The notes: a model not told the origin generated them from the sequence alone. A DNA stretch of 23,408 nucleotides from an uncultured Clostridia bacterium (GCA_947632165.1 CANROI010000002.1:1-23408), one strand, 5' to 3'; shown: positions 1-7,696, numbered from the stretch's first letter. Program-made: numbers and translations.

Positions 1-38
1 GGCCGATAACGTTTCATGAAATCCGAAAACTAACCCCT

Positions 39-76
39 CACGGAAAAAGATTTTGCGCAGCAAAAGATTTTTCGTG
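39..76 (-). terminator. Imperfect hairpin downstream of the UPF0210 gene
   Basis: An interrupted inverted repeat lies 16 bases beyond the stop codon of the minus-strand operon. It has a perfect core TTTTGC-GCA-GCAAAA at 51-65, a symmetric GA/GA internal loop, then AAAAA/TTTTT and CACG/CGTG outer pairs with one bulged G. It could end the operon, but no clean T tract follows on the minus strand, so the terminator role is only suggested. Confidence 0.35.
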
Positions 77-91
77 AACTTTTTCGTGAAC
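68..91. repeat. Two tandem copies of a 12-bp unit
   Basis: TTTTTCGTGAAC occurs at 68-79 and again, identically, at 80-91, directly abutting the stop codon of the UPF0210 gene. The first copy also forms the right arm of the hairpin at 39-76. It looks like a local slippage duplication; no function can be assigned. Confidence 0.7.
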
Positions 92-1447
92 TCAGTTTCT
101 AAAGCTATGGATCGGCGCGGGGATGAGCCCGCCGCGGGAGATGAACTTCTCCGCAGAGCCCCCATGCACGGGCAAAACGGAGGCATGCCCCAAAAGCCCG
201 CCGAAGTTGACCGTATCCCCCGCCTTTTTGCCGGGCGCGGGAATGACGCGCATCGCCGTCGTCTTGTTGTTGACCATGCCGATCGCGGCCTCGTCGGCGA
301 GGATCGCCGAGATCGTGGACGCAGGCGTATCGCCGGGGATCGCGATCATATCGAGCCCGACCGAACAGACGCATGTCATCGCCTCGAGCTTGTCGAGGCC
401 GATCTCGCCCCGTTCCGCCGCTTCGATCATGCCGATGTCCTCCGAGACGGGAATAAAGGCGCCCGAAAGGCCGCCGACGCGCGAGGAGGCCATGACGCCC
501 CCCTTCTTGACCGCGTCGTTGAGCATGGCGAGCGCCGCGGTCGTGCCGTGGGTGCCCACAACTCCGAGCCCGAGTTCCTCGAGAATGTGCGCGACGGAAT
601 CCCCCCGTGCGGGTGTGGGTGCGAGCGACAGATCGACGATGCCGAAGCGGACGCCCAACCTCTTAGCCGCCTCCCGCGCGATGAGCTGGCCCGCGCGCGT
701 GATCTTGAACGCCGTCTTTTTTACGGTCTCCGCCGCCTCGGTGAGATCTGCCCCGGGCACCGCCTTGAGCGCATGCCAGACGACGCCGGGCCCCGAGACC
801 CCCACGTTGACGACGGTATCCGCCTCCCCCACGCCGTGGAACGCGCCCGCCATGAAGGGGTTATCTTCCACCGCGTTGCAGAAGGCGACGAACTTCGCAC
901 AGCCGATGGCGTCGCGGTCCGCCGTGAGCGCCGCCGTCTCCTTGACGAGCTCCCCCACCCTGCGGACGGCGTCCATATTGATACCGGAGCGGGAAGAGCC
1001 CACGTTGACGGAGGAACACAGCCGCTCCGTTGCGGCAAGCACTTCGGGGATCGTGGAGAGAAATGTCTCCTCATAGGCCGCCGTGCCCTTGTGCACGAGC
1101 GCGGAATAGCCGCCCAAAAAATCGATGCCGAGTTCCTTTGCGGCGCGGTCGAGCGCCCGCCCCACGAGGCCGCTTTCCGAGGGGAATGCCGCCGTGATGA
1201 GGGAGACGGGCGTGACGGAGACCCGTTTGTTGACGATCGGGATCCCGTATTCGAGCGAGAGCGCCTCCGCCGTCGGGACGAGTTTTTCCGCGGCGCGGCA
1301 GACCCGGTCAAACACCGCGTCCGCCGTCTTTTGCGCATTCTCGCGGATGCACGGCAGAAGGGAGATCCCCATCGTCACCGTGCGGATATCGAGATGCTCC
1401 TTTTCGATCATGTCGATCGTCTCGATGATGGATTTCTGGTTGATCAT
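92..1447 (-). CDS. UPF0210 (DUF711, PFL-like) family protein
   Basis: A 451-residue protein beginning MINQKSIIETIDMIEKEHLD, with the family's glycine-rich stretches (for example NVGVSGPGVVWHAL and VNFGGLLGHASVLPVH). Its length is normal for the UPF0210 family, whose fold is related to pyruvate formate-lyase-type barrels but whose reaction is unknown. The conserved glycyl-radical features of true pyruvate formate-lyases are not evident. It is the last gene of a minus-strand operon, 32 bases after a UPF0237 ACT-domain gene. This pairing is conserved in many Bacillota and Archaea and suggests that the ACT protein senses a ligand for, or binds to, this protein. No strong ribosome binding site precedes the ATG, so translation may be coupled to the upstream gene. 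Confidence 0.9.
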   Translation of the reverse strand: MINQKSIIETIDMIEKEHLDIRTVTMGISLLPCIRENAQKTADAVFDRVCRAAEKLVPTAEALSLEYGIPIVNKRVSVTPVSLITAAFPSESGLVGRALDRAAKELGIDFLGGYSALVHKGTAAYEETFLSTIPEVLAATERLCSSVNVGSSRSGINMDAVRRVGELVKETAALTADRDAIGCAKFVAFCNAVEDNPFMAGAFHGVGEADTVVNVGVSGPGVVWHALKAVPGADLTEAAETVKKTAFKITRAGQLIAREAAKRLGVRFGIVDLSLAPTPARGDSVAHILEELGLGVVGTHGTTAALAMLNDAVKKGGVMASSRVGGLSGAFIPVSEDIGMIEAAERGEIGLDKLEAMTCVCSVGLDMIAIPGDTPASTISAILADEAAIGMVNNKTTAMRVIPAPGKKAGDTVNFGGLLGHASVLPVHGGSAEKFISRGGLIPAPIHSFRN

Positions 1448-1479
1448 AGCTTCGTGATGTGCCTGAAAGCCTATACGGC

Positions 1480-1749
1480 CTATACACTGTGCATCGCATT
1501 AAAGATGTCTTCATGCTGGATGCGGATGCTCATGTCGATGGACTTCCCGAGCGCGGAGAGCTCTTCCGCGAGGGCCGCAAAGCTCTTCTCGCAGGCGGCG
1601 GTATCCGTCACCATGATCATGGCGAACTGATCGCCCATGATCGTCTGCGAGATATCGAGAATGTTGATGTTGTTGCGGGAGAGGAAGGTGCTGACTTCGG
1701 CGATGATGCCGCGCCTGTCCGTCCCCGTGACCGTGACGACCGCTTTCAT
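1480..1749 (-). CDS. ACT domain protein, UPF0237 family
   Basis: An 89-residue single ACT domain. It starts MKAVVTVTGTDRRGIIAEVS, the typical first strand and ligand-binding loop (D-R-x-G-I), followed by NNINILDISQTIM and a second beta-alpha-beta unit. ACT domains bind amino acids or similar small molecules and usually regulate an enzyme. This stand-alone form is the known genomic partner of UPF0210, which follows it here. The gene starts only two bases after the DegV stop codon and has no clear ribosome binding site of its own, which fits translational coupling. The ligand is unknown. Confidence 0.9.
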   Translation of the reverse strand: MKAVVTVTGTDRRGIIAEVSTFLSRNNINILDISQTIMGDQFAMIMVTDTAACEKSFAALAEELSALGKSIDMSIRIQHEDIFNAMHSV

Positions 1750-1751
1750 GG

Positions 1752-2594
1752 CTACTGAGCGATGAAGAGCAGGCCGAGCGTGTTCTTTCCGCAGTGGCCC
1801 GTCACGACCGAGCCCGCCACCGTCTCGATGATCTCGTCGAAGTCGAAGAGCTCCTTCGTCTTCTCGCGGGCCGCCTCCACAATGCTCTCTTCCGCGGTGC
1901 TGTGCGTGATGAATGCGCGCGTTTTATCGTATTTGGGATACTTTACCGCGAGGTCCGCAATGTAGTTCTGAACGCATTTTTCCATGCTGCCGCGGTATTT
2001 CGTCCCCGCGACGAGCTGTCCTTCCTGCATCTCGATGAGCGGATGGACCTTGAAGATATTCGCGCCGTACATCTGCATGCGCGAACAGCGCCCGCCCTTG
2101 TAGAGGTAGTCGAGCCGGTCGGGCACGAAGGACGTGTTGATCTTGGGTGCGAGCGCGGCGGTCTCCTCCGCGATCTCCTGCGGGTGCATCCCCTTGTCGC
2201 GCAGGTCGCAGGCCTTCATGACCATGAGCCCCTGCCCCGTGGAGAGCGCCATGCTGTCTACGACGTACACCTTCTTCCGGAACTTTTTCGCCGCCTCCTG
2301 CGCATATTGGTAGGAGGAGGACGCCTTCACGGAAATGTTGTAGTGGATGACCGTCTTGCCGGCGTCCACATACTTTGCGAACATTTCCTCGTAGTCGGTG
2401 ATGCTTGGCGCCGCCGTCTTGGGGAGAATACCCGTGCGTTCGACGTAAGCAAAGATGTCCTGCGGGGTGATATCCACGCCGTCGCGGTAGGCGTCGCCGC
2501 CGAGAATGACGGAGAGCGGCATCACGCCGATATTGCGCTTTTTTACCTGATCCCCAAGGTCGCAGGTGCTGTCCGTAGTGATCTGAATATCCAT
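1752..2594 (-). CDS. DegV family fatty-acid-binding protein
   Basis: A 280-residue protein with the DegV layout: ITTDSTCDLGDQV at the N-terminus, the fatty-acid carboxylate-binding region around ISVKASSSYQYAQEA (about residues 85-100), and the C-terminal domain containing PDRLDYLYKGGRCSRMQ, a hallmark DegV segment. DegV proteins, also called FakB, bind a single fatty acid and present it to the FakA kinase for entry into phospholipids. No fakA is in the window, so its role here as a FakB is inferred from family. AAGGAG precedes the ATG at good distance. The gene sits in a five-gene operon directly after signal peptidase I. Confidence 0.92.
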   Translation of the reverse strand: MDIQITTDSTCDLGDQVKKRNIGVMPLSVILGGDAYRDGVDITPQDIFAYVERTGILPKTAAPSITDYEEMFAKYVDAGKTVIHYNISVKASSSYQYAQEAAKKFRKKVYVVDSMALSTGQGLMVMKACDLRDKGMHPQEIAEETAALAPKINTSFVPDRLDYLYKGGRCSRMQMYGANIFKVHPLIEMQEGQLVAGTKYRGSMEKCVQNYIADLAVKYPKYDKTRAFITHSTAEESIVEAAREKTKELFDFDEIIETVAGSVVTGHCGKNTLGLLFIAQ

Positions 2595-2613
2595 AAGCTT
2601 CTCCTTGCCTGAT

Positions 2614-3264
2614 TTATCGTTGTCCTGTCCGCCCGAAAAGCACCGAACGGAAGTTCTCCCAGCCCGTGATGAGCCCCTTGCATCTGAGTGACCATTCGGG
2701 CACCATGCCCTGCACGTCCCCGATCTTCAGAAAGACGTTGTCATAGAGCAGCTCCTCGGAGTCGTGGCTGTCCTGCCGGTTGTCGCCGAGCACGAAGATC
2801 TCCCCCTCTTTGAGGGTGACTTCGGGGAAATCGGGCGTGGGGCCCGAGACATAGTCCTCTTCGAGTGCCTCGTATTCTCCCCCGCCGATGCTGCGGTAGA
2901 CCGTTCCGCCGCTGCAATAGAGCGAGTCCCCCTCCATGCCGATGAGCCGCTTGATGATCAGCCCGTCTTTGCCGAGATGGGAGAAGGCGCTGTATCCCCC
3001 GACGTCGATCGTGACGATCTGGCCGCGGGAGGGAAGTTTCGTCCCGTCGAAGATCTCGACGAAGAGGCAGTCCCCGCCCTCGTATTCGTCCGCCGCCGCG
3101 TCGTACACGCCGCCGTAGAGGGTGTTGTTCATGGAGGAGCCCTTGACGCCCACGACCGTGAAATGGCGCATGAAATAGAGCTCGAAGATCATGAAGATCA
3201 CGAGGAGCGCGCAGAAGATCACGAGGACGCAGTCGCGCGGGTTGAATTTTTTTTCGTTGAGCAT
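2614..3264 (-). CDS. lepB: Signal peptidase I
   Basis: A type I (S26) signal peptidase that removes signal peptides from exported proteins at the outer face of the membrane. One N-terminal membrane segment (CVLVIFCALLVIFMIFELYF) is followed by the catalytic serine box GVKGSSMNNTL, the general-base lysine in GLIIKRLIG and the closing box GDNRQDSHDS. Two starts are possible. The ATG at 3303 overlaps the upstream stop by 10 bases but has no ribosome binding site. The ATG at 3264 has GAGG at about 6 bases and gives the usual short cytoplasmic tail, so I prefer 3264 (216 residues); coupling from 3303 (229 residues) cannot be excluded. It lies between an alpha/beta hydrolase-like gene and degV in one operon. 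Confidence 0.93.
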   Translation of the reverse strand: MLNEKKFNPRDCVLVIFCALLVIFMIFELYFMRHFTVVGVKGSSMNNTLYGGVYDAAADEYEGGDCLFVEIFDGTKLPSRGQIVTIDVGGYSAFSHLGKDGLIIKRLIGMEGDSLYCSGGTVYRSIGGGEYEALEEDYVSGPTPDFPEVTLKEGEIFVLGDNRQDSHDSEELLYDNVFLKIGDVQGMVPEWSLRCKGLITGWENFRSVLFGRTGQR

Positions 3265-3293
3265 GGCCGGCCTCTTCCGCACGGCCTCCTGTG

Positions 3294-4976
3294 TCAGAGC
3301 CATTTGATGTTATTGACGAGCACGTCGCCCTCGCCGAGAAAGACGACGGAAACGACGCTCGAAAAGTCGGGCAGAGAGACGCCCGTATCCGACTTGAAGT
3401 CGGTGCTGTGCCTCAAAAAACTCTTCCATTTTCCGCCGCCCTCGACCGTGAGTTCGCAAGAAAAGCCCTTTTCTTCCTCCTCGTCGGTATAGAAGATGAC
3501 GGTGAGCGCCGCGTCCTTCTCGGAATAGGCGTCGAATTGGAAGCAGGCGCCTTCGGGCGGCTCGCAGCGCGGTTCGCTGACGCGGTAGCTCACGAGCCCC
3601 TCCGACGCGGAGGCGCCGAGGATGCCGCCGTAGCCGGGCAGAAGCCGCACTTCCGACCGCACGCCGTCGGCAAAGCAATCGGCGATGGAACGGGCGCGGC
3701 GGCGGTAGACCGCGAGCCCCGCAACCCCCTCGTCGCTCGAATAGAGGACGTGGCTCTTGAGCCTGCCGTTGCGGTAGACCTTTTTGAGCGGGATCTCCTG
3801 GATCTTGGAGGTGATGCTGAACCCGTTGGAGTAGCGCACGAAGGTGTAGATGAGTACTTTTTTGCTCTTTACATACACCTCGAGGGGGAAATCCACCGTA
3901 TTCCCCTTCATTTCGCGCATGTTCCCGAGCACGCGCGTCCAATCGCGCGCCTTGAAGCTGTCGAGCTTCTCGGAGAAGAAGATGCCGCATTCGACGGGCT
4001 CGCCCGCGGCGTCGTAGGTCCCGCGCGCCCTGAGATCGCCGTTCTCGTCCTCGAACACCGAGATGCCGATCGGCTTGCTCAGATACACCGAGCGCCCGCG
4101 CAGATATTTATCGAGAAATAGGTCGATGTTGATGAAGGAATGCCCGCCGATCAGCCCGTTGCCGTGCGGGGAATAGAGGATTGCCTTGTCGACCTCGGGA
4201 TTGATCAGCTGGAAGGTATCGTAGACGCGGTCGTAATTGCACTTTTTATCGTTGATGGCGGAGAGCATGAGCACGGGGCATTTGACGCGCGGCGCATAGC
4301 TCTGCGAGTCGATCCCCGCGATGAAGCGATGCCGCTCTTCGTCGAAGACCATCGATTCCCCCTCCGCGAACTTCTCATGGTTGCGGTAGGCGAGCCAGCC
4401 CGCCGCGCAGACGGTGATCATGCACCGGATGGGCGCATAGGGCGCGATCTTCCAGAGGATCTCTCCCCCCGTGCGCAGCCCCAGCGCGCCGACGCTCGTG
4501 ACCTCCGGACGGCTCTCGAGATAGCGCGCCGCAAATCTTGCGACCGCCGCCCATTCGTACCAGCTTGTCTCCTTTGCGGTCGGCTCGGCGAACTCCATCG
4601 CCCTGCCCGCCCGGGCATAATTCGCATGGGCGACGTCGCGGGGATAGATCGTGTGCCTGCCGTCGTCCATGTCGCCGCAATAATCCACGCAGAGCACGGC
4701 GTACCCCTTCTGCGTGAAGTGATCGACCAGCTTTTCGTCGCAGGGGAAGCCCGCCTCGAAGAGGATCATCACGGCGGGCAGCTTTTCCGCGCCCTTCGGA
4801 AGGAAATACTTGGCATATATCTTTACCCGCCCGAAATTTGTCCTTCTGCCGAGGAAGTAGACCTCGCGTAGGATGACGTCCCCGCGGTCCTCCTCGCCGA
4901 GGATCTCTTCGCGGAGGGCGAGCGTGTCGTCGAAGTCCTCCCAAAGCGTTACCGGCGTTAAGATCGTATTACCCAT
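3294..4976 (-). CDS. Alpha/beta hydrolase-like protein with altered nucleophile elbow
   Basis: A 560-residue protein; the start at 4976 is chosen because AGAGG lies 6 bases upstream. Residues 50-295 form an alpha/beta hydrolase fold like dienelactone hydrolases and acetyl-xylan-type esterases: core strands LPAVMILFEAGFP and YAVLCVDYCGDMDDG, then the elbow region VTSVGALGLRTGGEIL, an acid-residue region SAINDKKCNYDR (Asp243) and a histidine region GLIGGHSF (His279). Where family members have G-x-S-x-G, this protein reads GLRTG, so Arg168 replaces the catalytic serine. The C-terminal 260 residues look like beta-rich carbohydrate-binding-type domains but I cannot name them. No signal peptide is visible. 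It is the first gene of the operon with lepB, degV, the ACT protein and UPF0210. It may be a non-catalytic binding protein or use another nucleophile. Confidence 0.75.
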   Translation of the reverse strand: MGNTILTPVTLWEDFDDTLALREEILGEEDRGDVILREVYFLGRRTNFGRVKIYAKYFLPKGAEKLPAVMILFEAGFPCDEKLVDHFTQKGYAVLCVDYCGDMDDGRHTIYPRDVAHANYARAGRAMEFAEPTAKETSWYEWAAVARFAARYLESRPEVTSVGALGLRTGGEILWKIAPYAPIRCMITVCAAGWLAYRNHEKFAEGESMVFDEERHRFIAGIDSQSYAPRVKCPVLMLSAINDKKCNYDRVYDTFQLINPEVDKAILYSPHGNGLIGGHSFINIDLFLDKYLRGRSVYLSKPIGISVFEDENGDLRARGTYDAAGEPVECGIFFSEKLDSFKARDWTRVLGNMREMKGNTVDFPLEVYVKSKKVLIYTFVRYSNGFSITSKIQEIPLKKVYRNGRLKSHVLYSSDEGVAGLAVYRRRARSIADCFADGVRSEVRLLPGYGGILGASASEGLVSYRVSEPRCEPPEGACFQFDAYSEKDAALTVIFYTDEEEEKGFSCELTVEGGGKWKSFLRHSTDFKSDTGVSLPDFSSVVSVVFLGEGDVLVNNIKWL

Positions 4977-5023
4977 GTTCAACCTCTCTCTGCGTCTTAT
5001 TTCCCGTCTGTGCCGAAAATACT

Positions 5024-5052
5024 TTGCTTTTGTGCGAAAGTTATGATATACT
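5024..5052 (+). promoter_or_regulatory. Housekeeping promoter for the DnaD gene
   Basis: TTGCTT at 5024-5029, a 17-base spacer and TATACT at 5047-5052, with an upstream TGA making an extended -10 (TGATATACT). The predicted start near 5059 gives a leader of about 45 bases before the ATG at 5104. The -10 abuts the -10 of a minus-strand promoter. Confidence 0.65.
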
Positions 5053-5081
5053 ATTATACAACAGCTTGCCGGAAAATGCAA
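5053..5081 (-). promoter_or_regulatory. Housekeeping promoter for the hydrolase-lepB-degV-ACT-UPF0210 operon
   Basis: On the minus strand TTGCAT (5076-5081), a 17-base spacer and TATAAT (5053-5058). The predicted start near 5046 gives a leader of about 70 bases before the ATG at 4976. It shares its melting region with the plus-strand promoter at 5024-5052. Confidence 0.7.
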
Positions 5082-5103
5082 GCGTATGCTCGGAGATATT
5101 GCC

Positions 5104-6810
5104 ATGTCCTTCTCTGCCTTTTCCAAAGATTTTACCGCGAACATGTTCACGAGCGTGGAAAATCAATTCATCACGAAGTATCTGCCGCAAGCGGACGGCG
5201 ACGCCGTGCGCGTCTATCTGTTCGGGCTCTATCTCTGTTCCTGCAAAGAGGATCTCGACGCGGTGAACACCGCAAAGCTCTTGAGGCTCACGCCCGAAAA
5301 GCTCGTCGACATCTTCGGCTTCTGGGAGGAATGCGACCTCGTACATATCCTCTCGCGCGATCCGCTCTGCGTCGAATACCTTCCCGTAAATTCCGCCGTC
5401 GGCAAGCCGAAGGCGATCCGGCCCGAAAAGTATGCCGAGTTCAACCGCGAGCTCTTGCGAAAATTGCAGAAGGTCGGCAAGGACTTCAAGCCCTACGAGA
5501 TGGGCCGCATCCTCGAGTTCCTCGAGAACAACCCGATGGAGCCACAGGCGTTTCTGCTCGTCGTCGAATACTGCGTCAAGAAGGACGGGGAGAAAGTCTC
5601 GGCGGCGCATGCGCTCAACAAGGCGAAGAAGCTCTGCGAGAACGGCAAATTCACCTTCGAACAGGTCGAGAGCGAGTTCTCCGACTACAACCGCCACGAA
5701 AATACCCTCGAAAAGATCTTTGCCGCGATGGGGATCTTCCGCAAACCGCAGGAGGCCGATTACGAGATCCTCGAAAAGTGGCTCTCGAAGGGCATGGAGA
5801 CGGGCGCGGTACTCGAATGTGCGAACGCGTTGAAGAAGGGCACGCTTTCTACGCTCGATGTGCTCGTCGGCGAGCTCTGCGAGAAGGGCGCGCATACCGC
5901 GCGGGAGGCCAAAGAATATCTGACCCGCCGCGAAGAGCTTGCCTCCCTCGTCTATAAAACGGCGCGCAAACTCGGCGTACGGATCCAGAATCCCCGCGCC
6001 TACATCGAGGAATACGCCGAAAAATGGTCGGAGCGCGGCTATGATCCCGAGAGCCTGCTGCTCGTTGCGGGGATCTCCTTCAAGCTGCGCTACGGGTTCG
6101 AGGAGATGGACGCGCTGCTCGACTCCCTCTACAGCGAGGGCATCGTGGACGCAACGGGCGTGAAGCGCTACTGCGACGCGCGGGACAGGCAGTTCCGCCT
6201 TTTGCAGTCGGTGCAGAAGGCGTGCGGCGTGGTCAAAAAGACGCAGAGCGCCCTCGACATGGTGGCGACATGGCAGAGTTGGAACTTCTCCGAAGCGATG
6301 ATCCTCGAGGCAGCGGCCCGCAGCGCGGGCGCGGCGGCGCCCCTCTCCTATATGAACAAGTTGCTCTCCGAATGGAAGCGCGAAGGGATCTTCTCCCCGG
6401 GCGAGATCGCGCAGAAGGCGCCTTCCGCGGCAAAGACGGACCTCCGCAGCGAGGCGGCGATCGCCGCAGACCGCCGCACCGACCGCGAACACCACTACGC
6501 CGTTCTCCGCCAGAAGGCGAACGCGGCAGCGGAAAGCGCGCGCAAGCGCGCCGAAGCGGACGAGGGATTCCGCGCGGCGGAGAGCGAGCTGAGAAAAGGG
6601 GAGATCGAGCTCGCCAAGGCGGAGGTGTATTCGCCGGAGACGGCGGCTGAGATCGGAAGACGCCTCGAACGGGCGCGCGCCGAACGCGCCGCAGCGCTCG
6701 GGCGGCTCGGGCTGAGCGAAACGGACTTCCTCCCTGCCTTCTCCTGCAAAAAATGTTCGGACACGGGCTACCTCCCCGACGGCAGACCGTGCGACTGCTA
6801 CCGCAACTGA
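5104..6810 (+). CDS. DnaD-domain replication initiation protein with a DnaC/DnaI-type N-domain at its C-terminus
   Basis: A 568-residue protein, started at 5104 because GGAG lies 8 bases upstream; an ATG 18 bases earlier has none. The N-terminus (to about residue 95) resembles a winged-helix domain. It is followed by alpha-helical DnaD/DnaB_2-type segments, for example YEILEKWLSKGMETGAVLEC near 220 and WQSWNFSEAMILEAAARS near 390. Such proteins act in primosome assembly and help load the replicative helicase. Residues 450-568 are a charged helical stretch ending in CKKC-11-CDC (Cys548, 551, 563, 565). This matches the N-terminal helical plus zinc-binding region of clostridial DnaC/DnaI helicase loaders, which are normally encoded by the next gene. 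Here the protein stops right after the CxC and a terminator-like hairpin follows, so the AAA+ ATPase is absent. Confidence 0.85.
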   Translation: MSFSAFSKDFTANMFTSVENQFITKYLPQADGDAVRVYLFGLYLCSCKEDLDAVNTAKLLRLTPEKLVDIFGFWEECDLVHILSRDPLCVEYLPVNSAVGKPKAIRPEKYAEFNRELLRKLQKVGKDFKPYEMGRILEFLENNPMEPQAFLLVVEYCVKKDGEKVSAAHALNKAKKLCENGKFTFEQVESEFSDYNRHENTLEKIFAAMGIFRKPQEADYEILEKWLSKGMETGAVLECANALKKGTLSTLDVLVGELCEKGAHTAREAKEYLTRREELASLVYKTARKLGVRIQNPRAYIEEYAEKWSERGYDPESLLLVAGISFKLRYGFEEMDALLDSLYSEGIVDATGVKRYCDARDRQFRLLQSVQKACGVVKKTQSALDMVATWQSWNFSEAMILEAAARSAGAAAPLSYMNKLLSEWKREGIFSPGEIAQKAPSAAKTDLRSEAAIAADRRTDREHHYAVLRQKANAAAESARKRAEADEGFRAAESELRKGEIELAKAEVYSPETAAEIGRRLERARAERAAALGRLGLSETDFLPAFSCKKCSDTGYLPDGRPCDCYRN

Positions 6811-6832
6811 ATCCGCAATTACGGAATACGCA

Positions 6833-6864
6833 GGGCGCGGCGGGCAATTTTGCCCGCCGCGCCC
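6833..6864. terminator. Hairpin between convergent DnaD and rubredoxin genes
   Basis: A perfect 14-bp GC-rich stem (6833-6846 with 6851-6864) and an ATTT loop lie between two convergent genes. The T tract is poor on both sides (CTGTTAT on the plus side), so it may act as a bidirectional terminator or mainly as an RNA 3' end stabiliser. Confidence 0.6.
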
Positions 6865-6898
6865 CTGTTATCATGATAGAACGTTTTTTCCCATTCGC

Positions 6899-7696
6899 TC
6901 AGCCGAGCACCTTCGTAAATTCGCTCTTGCCCATGCCGCAGAGCGGGCAGACCCAATCGTCGGGGAGCTCTTCGAAGGGGATCTCTCCGTCATAGACGTA
7001 GCCGCAGATGTTGCAGACCCATTTCTCCCGCTTCTCCTGCTTCGGCCCGGCGTCCTTCTTTTCGAAATATTCCTTGCCCATGCCGCAGAGCGGGCAGACC
7101 CAATCGCCCGGGAGCTCTTCGAAGGGCACGTCGCCGTCATAGACGTAGCCGCAGATCCCGCAGACGTATTTTTGCTCCTGCGCCTGTTCCGCGGGGGCCT
7201 CCGCGACGTAAGTGGGCGCCTTTGCCGCCGTCTTGCCCTTGAGCACTTTGTGGTAGTAGGCATAGGTCATCGGCGTGCCCTTTCCGAGATTTTCCGCCTC
7301 GAACACCTCGCCCAAAAAGACGGTGTGCGTGGACGTCTCCATCTCGCCGACCACCTTGCAGGAAAAGCAGCACAGCCCGCCGTCCGGGACGGGCAGTTTG
7401 CCCCGCACGGTATAGGGGAACCCTTCGAACTTGTCCGTCTGTTCGCCGCTCAGAAAGCCGAACCTCCCGATGAGTTTCGGATCGGAGTCCTCCGCGAGAA
7501 CGACGATGGAGAAGTATCCGCATTCCTTGATGCATTTATGGGTGTAATTGTCGCGGTTGATGCTCACCGCCAAGGTCGCGGGTTCGGATGTGATCTGCAT
7601 CGCGCTGTTTGCGACGCAGCCCGTGGGGCGCCCCTCGTCCCATGTGGTGCAGAGGTATACGCCGTAACTCAAATTGAAGAATGCCGTTTTATCCAT
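6899..7696 (-). CDS. Flavin reductase fused to two rubredoxin domains (high-molecular-weight rubredoxin type)
   Basis: A 265-residue protein. Residues 1-155 are a flavin reductase-like FMN-binding split-barrel domain (NLSYGVYLCTTWDEGRPTGC; SINRDNYTHKCIKE). After a linker rich in Ala, Glu and Gln come two short-loop rubredoxin domains with iron-ligand pairs Cys179/182 and Cys201/204, then Cys228/231 and Cys250/253. Related one-rubredoxin proteins (Hrb of Moorella) pass electrons from NAD(P)H to flavodiiron oxygen or NO reductases, so a role in protecting an anaerobe from oxygen is inferred. No flavodiiron gene is in the window. GGAGGAG sits 5 bases before the ATG. The two rubredoxins are nearly identical at DNA level, pointing to a recent internal duplication. 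I see no clear promoter of its own. Confidence 0.9.
   Translation of the reverse strand: MDKTAFFNLSYGVYLCTTWDEGRPTGCVANSAMQITSEPATLAVSINRDNYTHKCIKECGYFSIVVLAEDSDPKLIGRFGFLSGEQTDKFEGFPYTVRGKLPVPDGGLCCFSCKVVGEMETSTHTVFLGEVFEAENLGKGTPMTYAYYHKVLKGKTAAKAPTYVAEAPAEQAQEQKYVCGICGYVYDGDVPFEELPGDWVCPLCGMGKEYFEKKDAGPKQEKREKWVCNICGYVYDGEIPFEELPDDWVCPLCGMGKSEFTKVLG
6927..7156 (-). repeat. Internal direct duplication of the rubredoxin domain
   Basis: Segments 6927-7009 and 7074-7156 are near-identical and offset by exactly 147 bases (49 codons). They encode the CGYVYDG...FEEL...DWVCPLCGMGK part of each rubredoxin. Differences are a handful of base changes, for example TCG versus CCC just after the shared CAATCG. 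Confidence 0.85.

Noticed and set aside
53..1630. Long plus-strand open frame of 525 codons opposite the UPF0210 gene
   Set aside because: It is rich in Arg, Asp and His with no recognisable family, a typical antisense shadow of GC-rich codons, whereas the minus strand encodes clear UPF0210 and UPF0237 proteins.
4977..5150. N-terminal extension of the alpha/beta hydrolase frame upstream of 4976
   Set aside because: It runs through both divergent promoters and into the dnaD gene, has no ribosome binding site and no family-like sequence; the ATG at 4976 has a good one.
6811..6898. A frameshifted or hidden AAA+ ATPase after the DnaD gene
   Set aside because: Only 88 bases, mostly hairpin, lie before the convergent rubredoxin gene, and no Walker A sequence is present in any frame.
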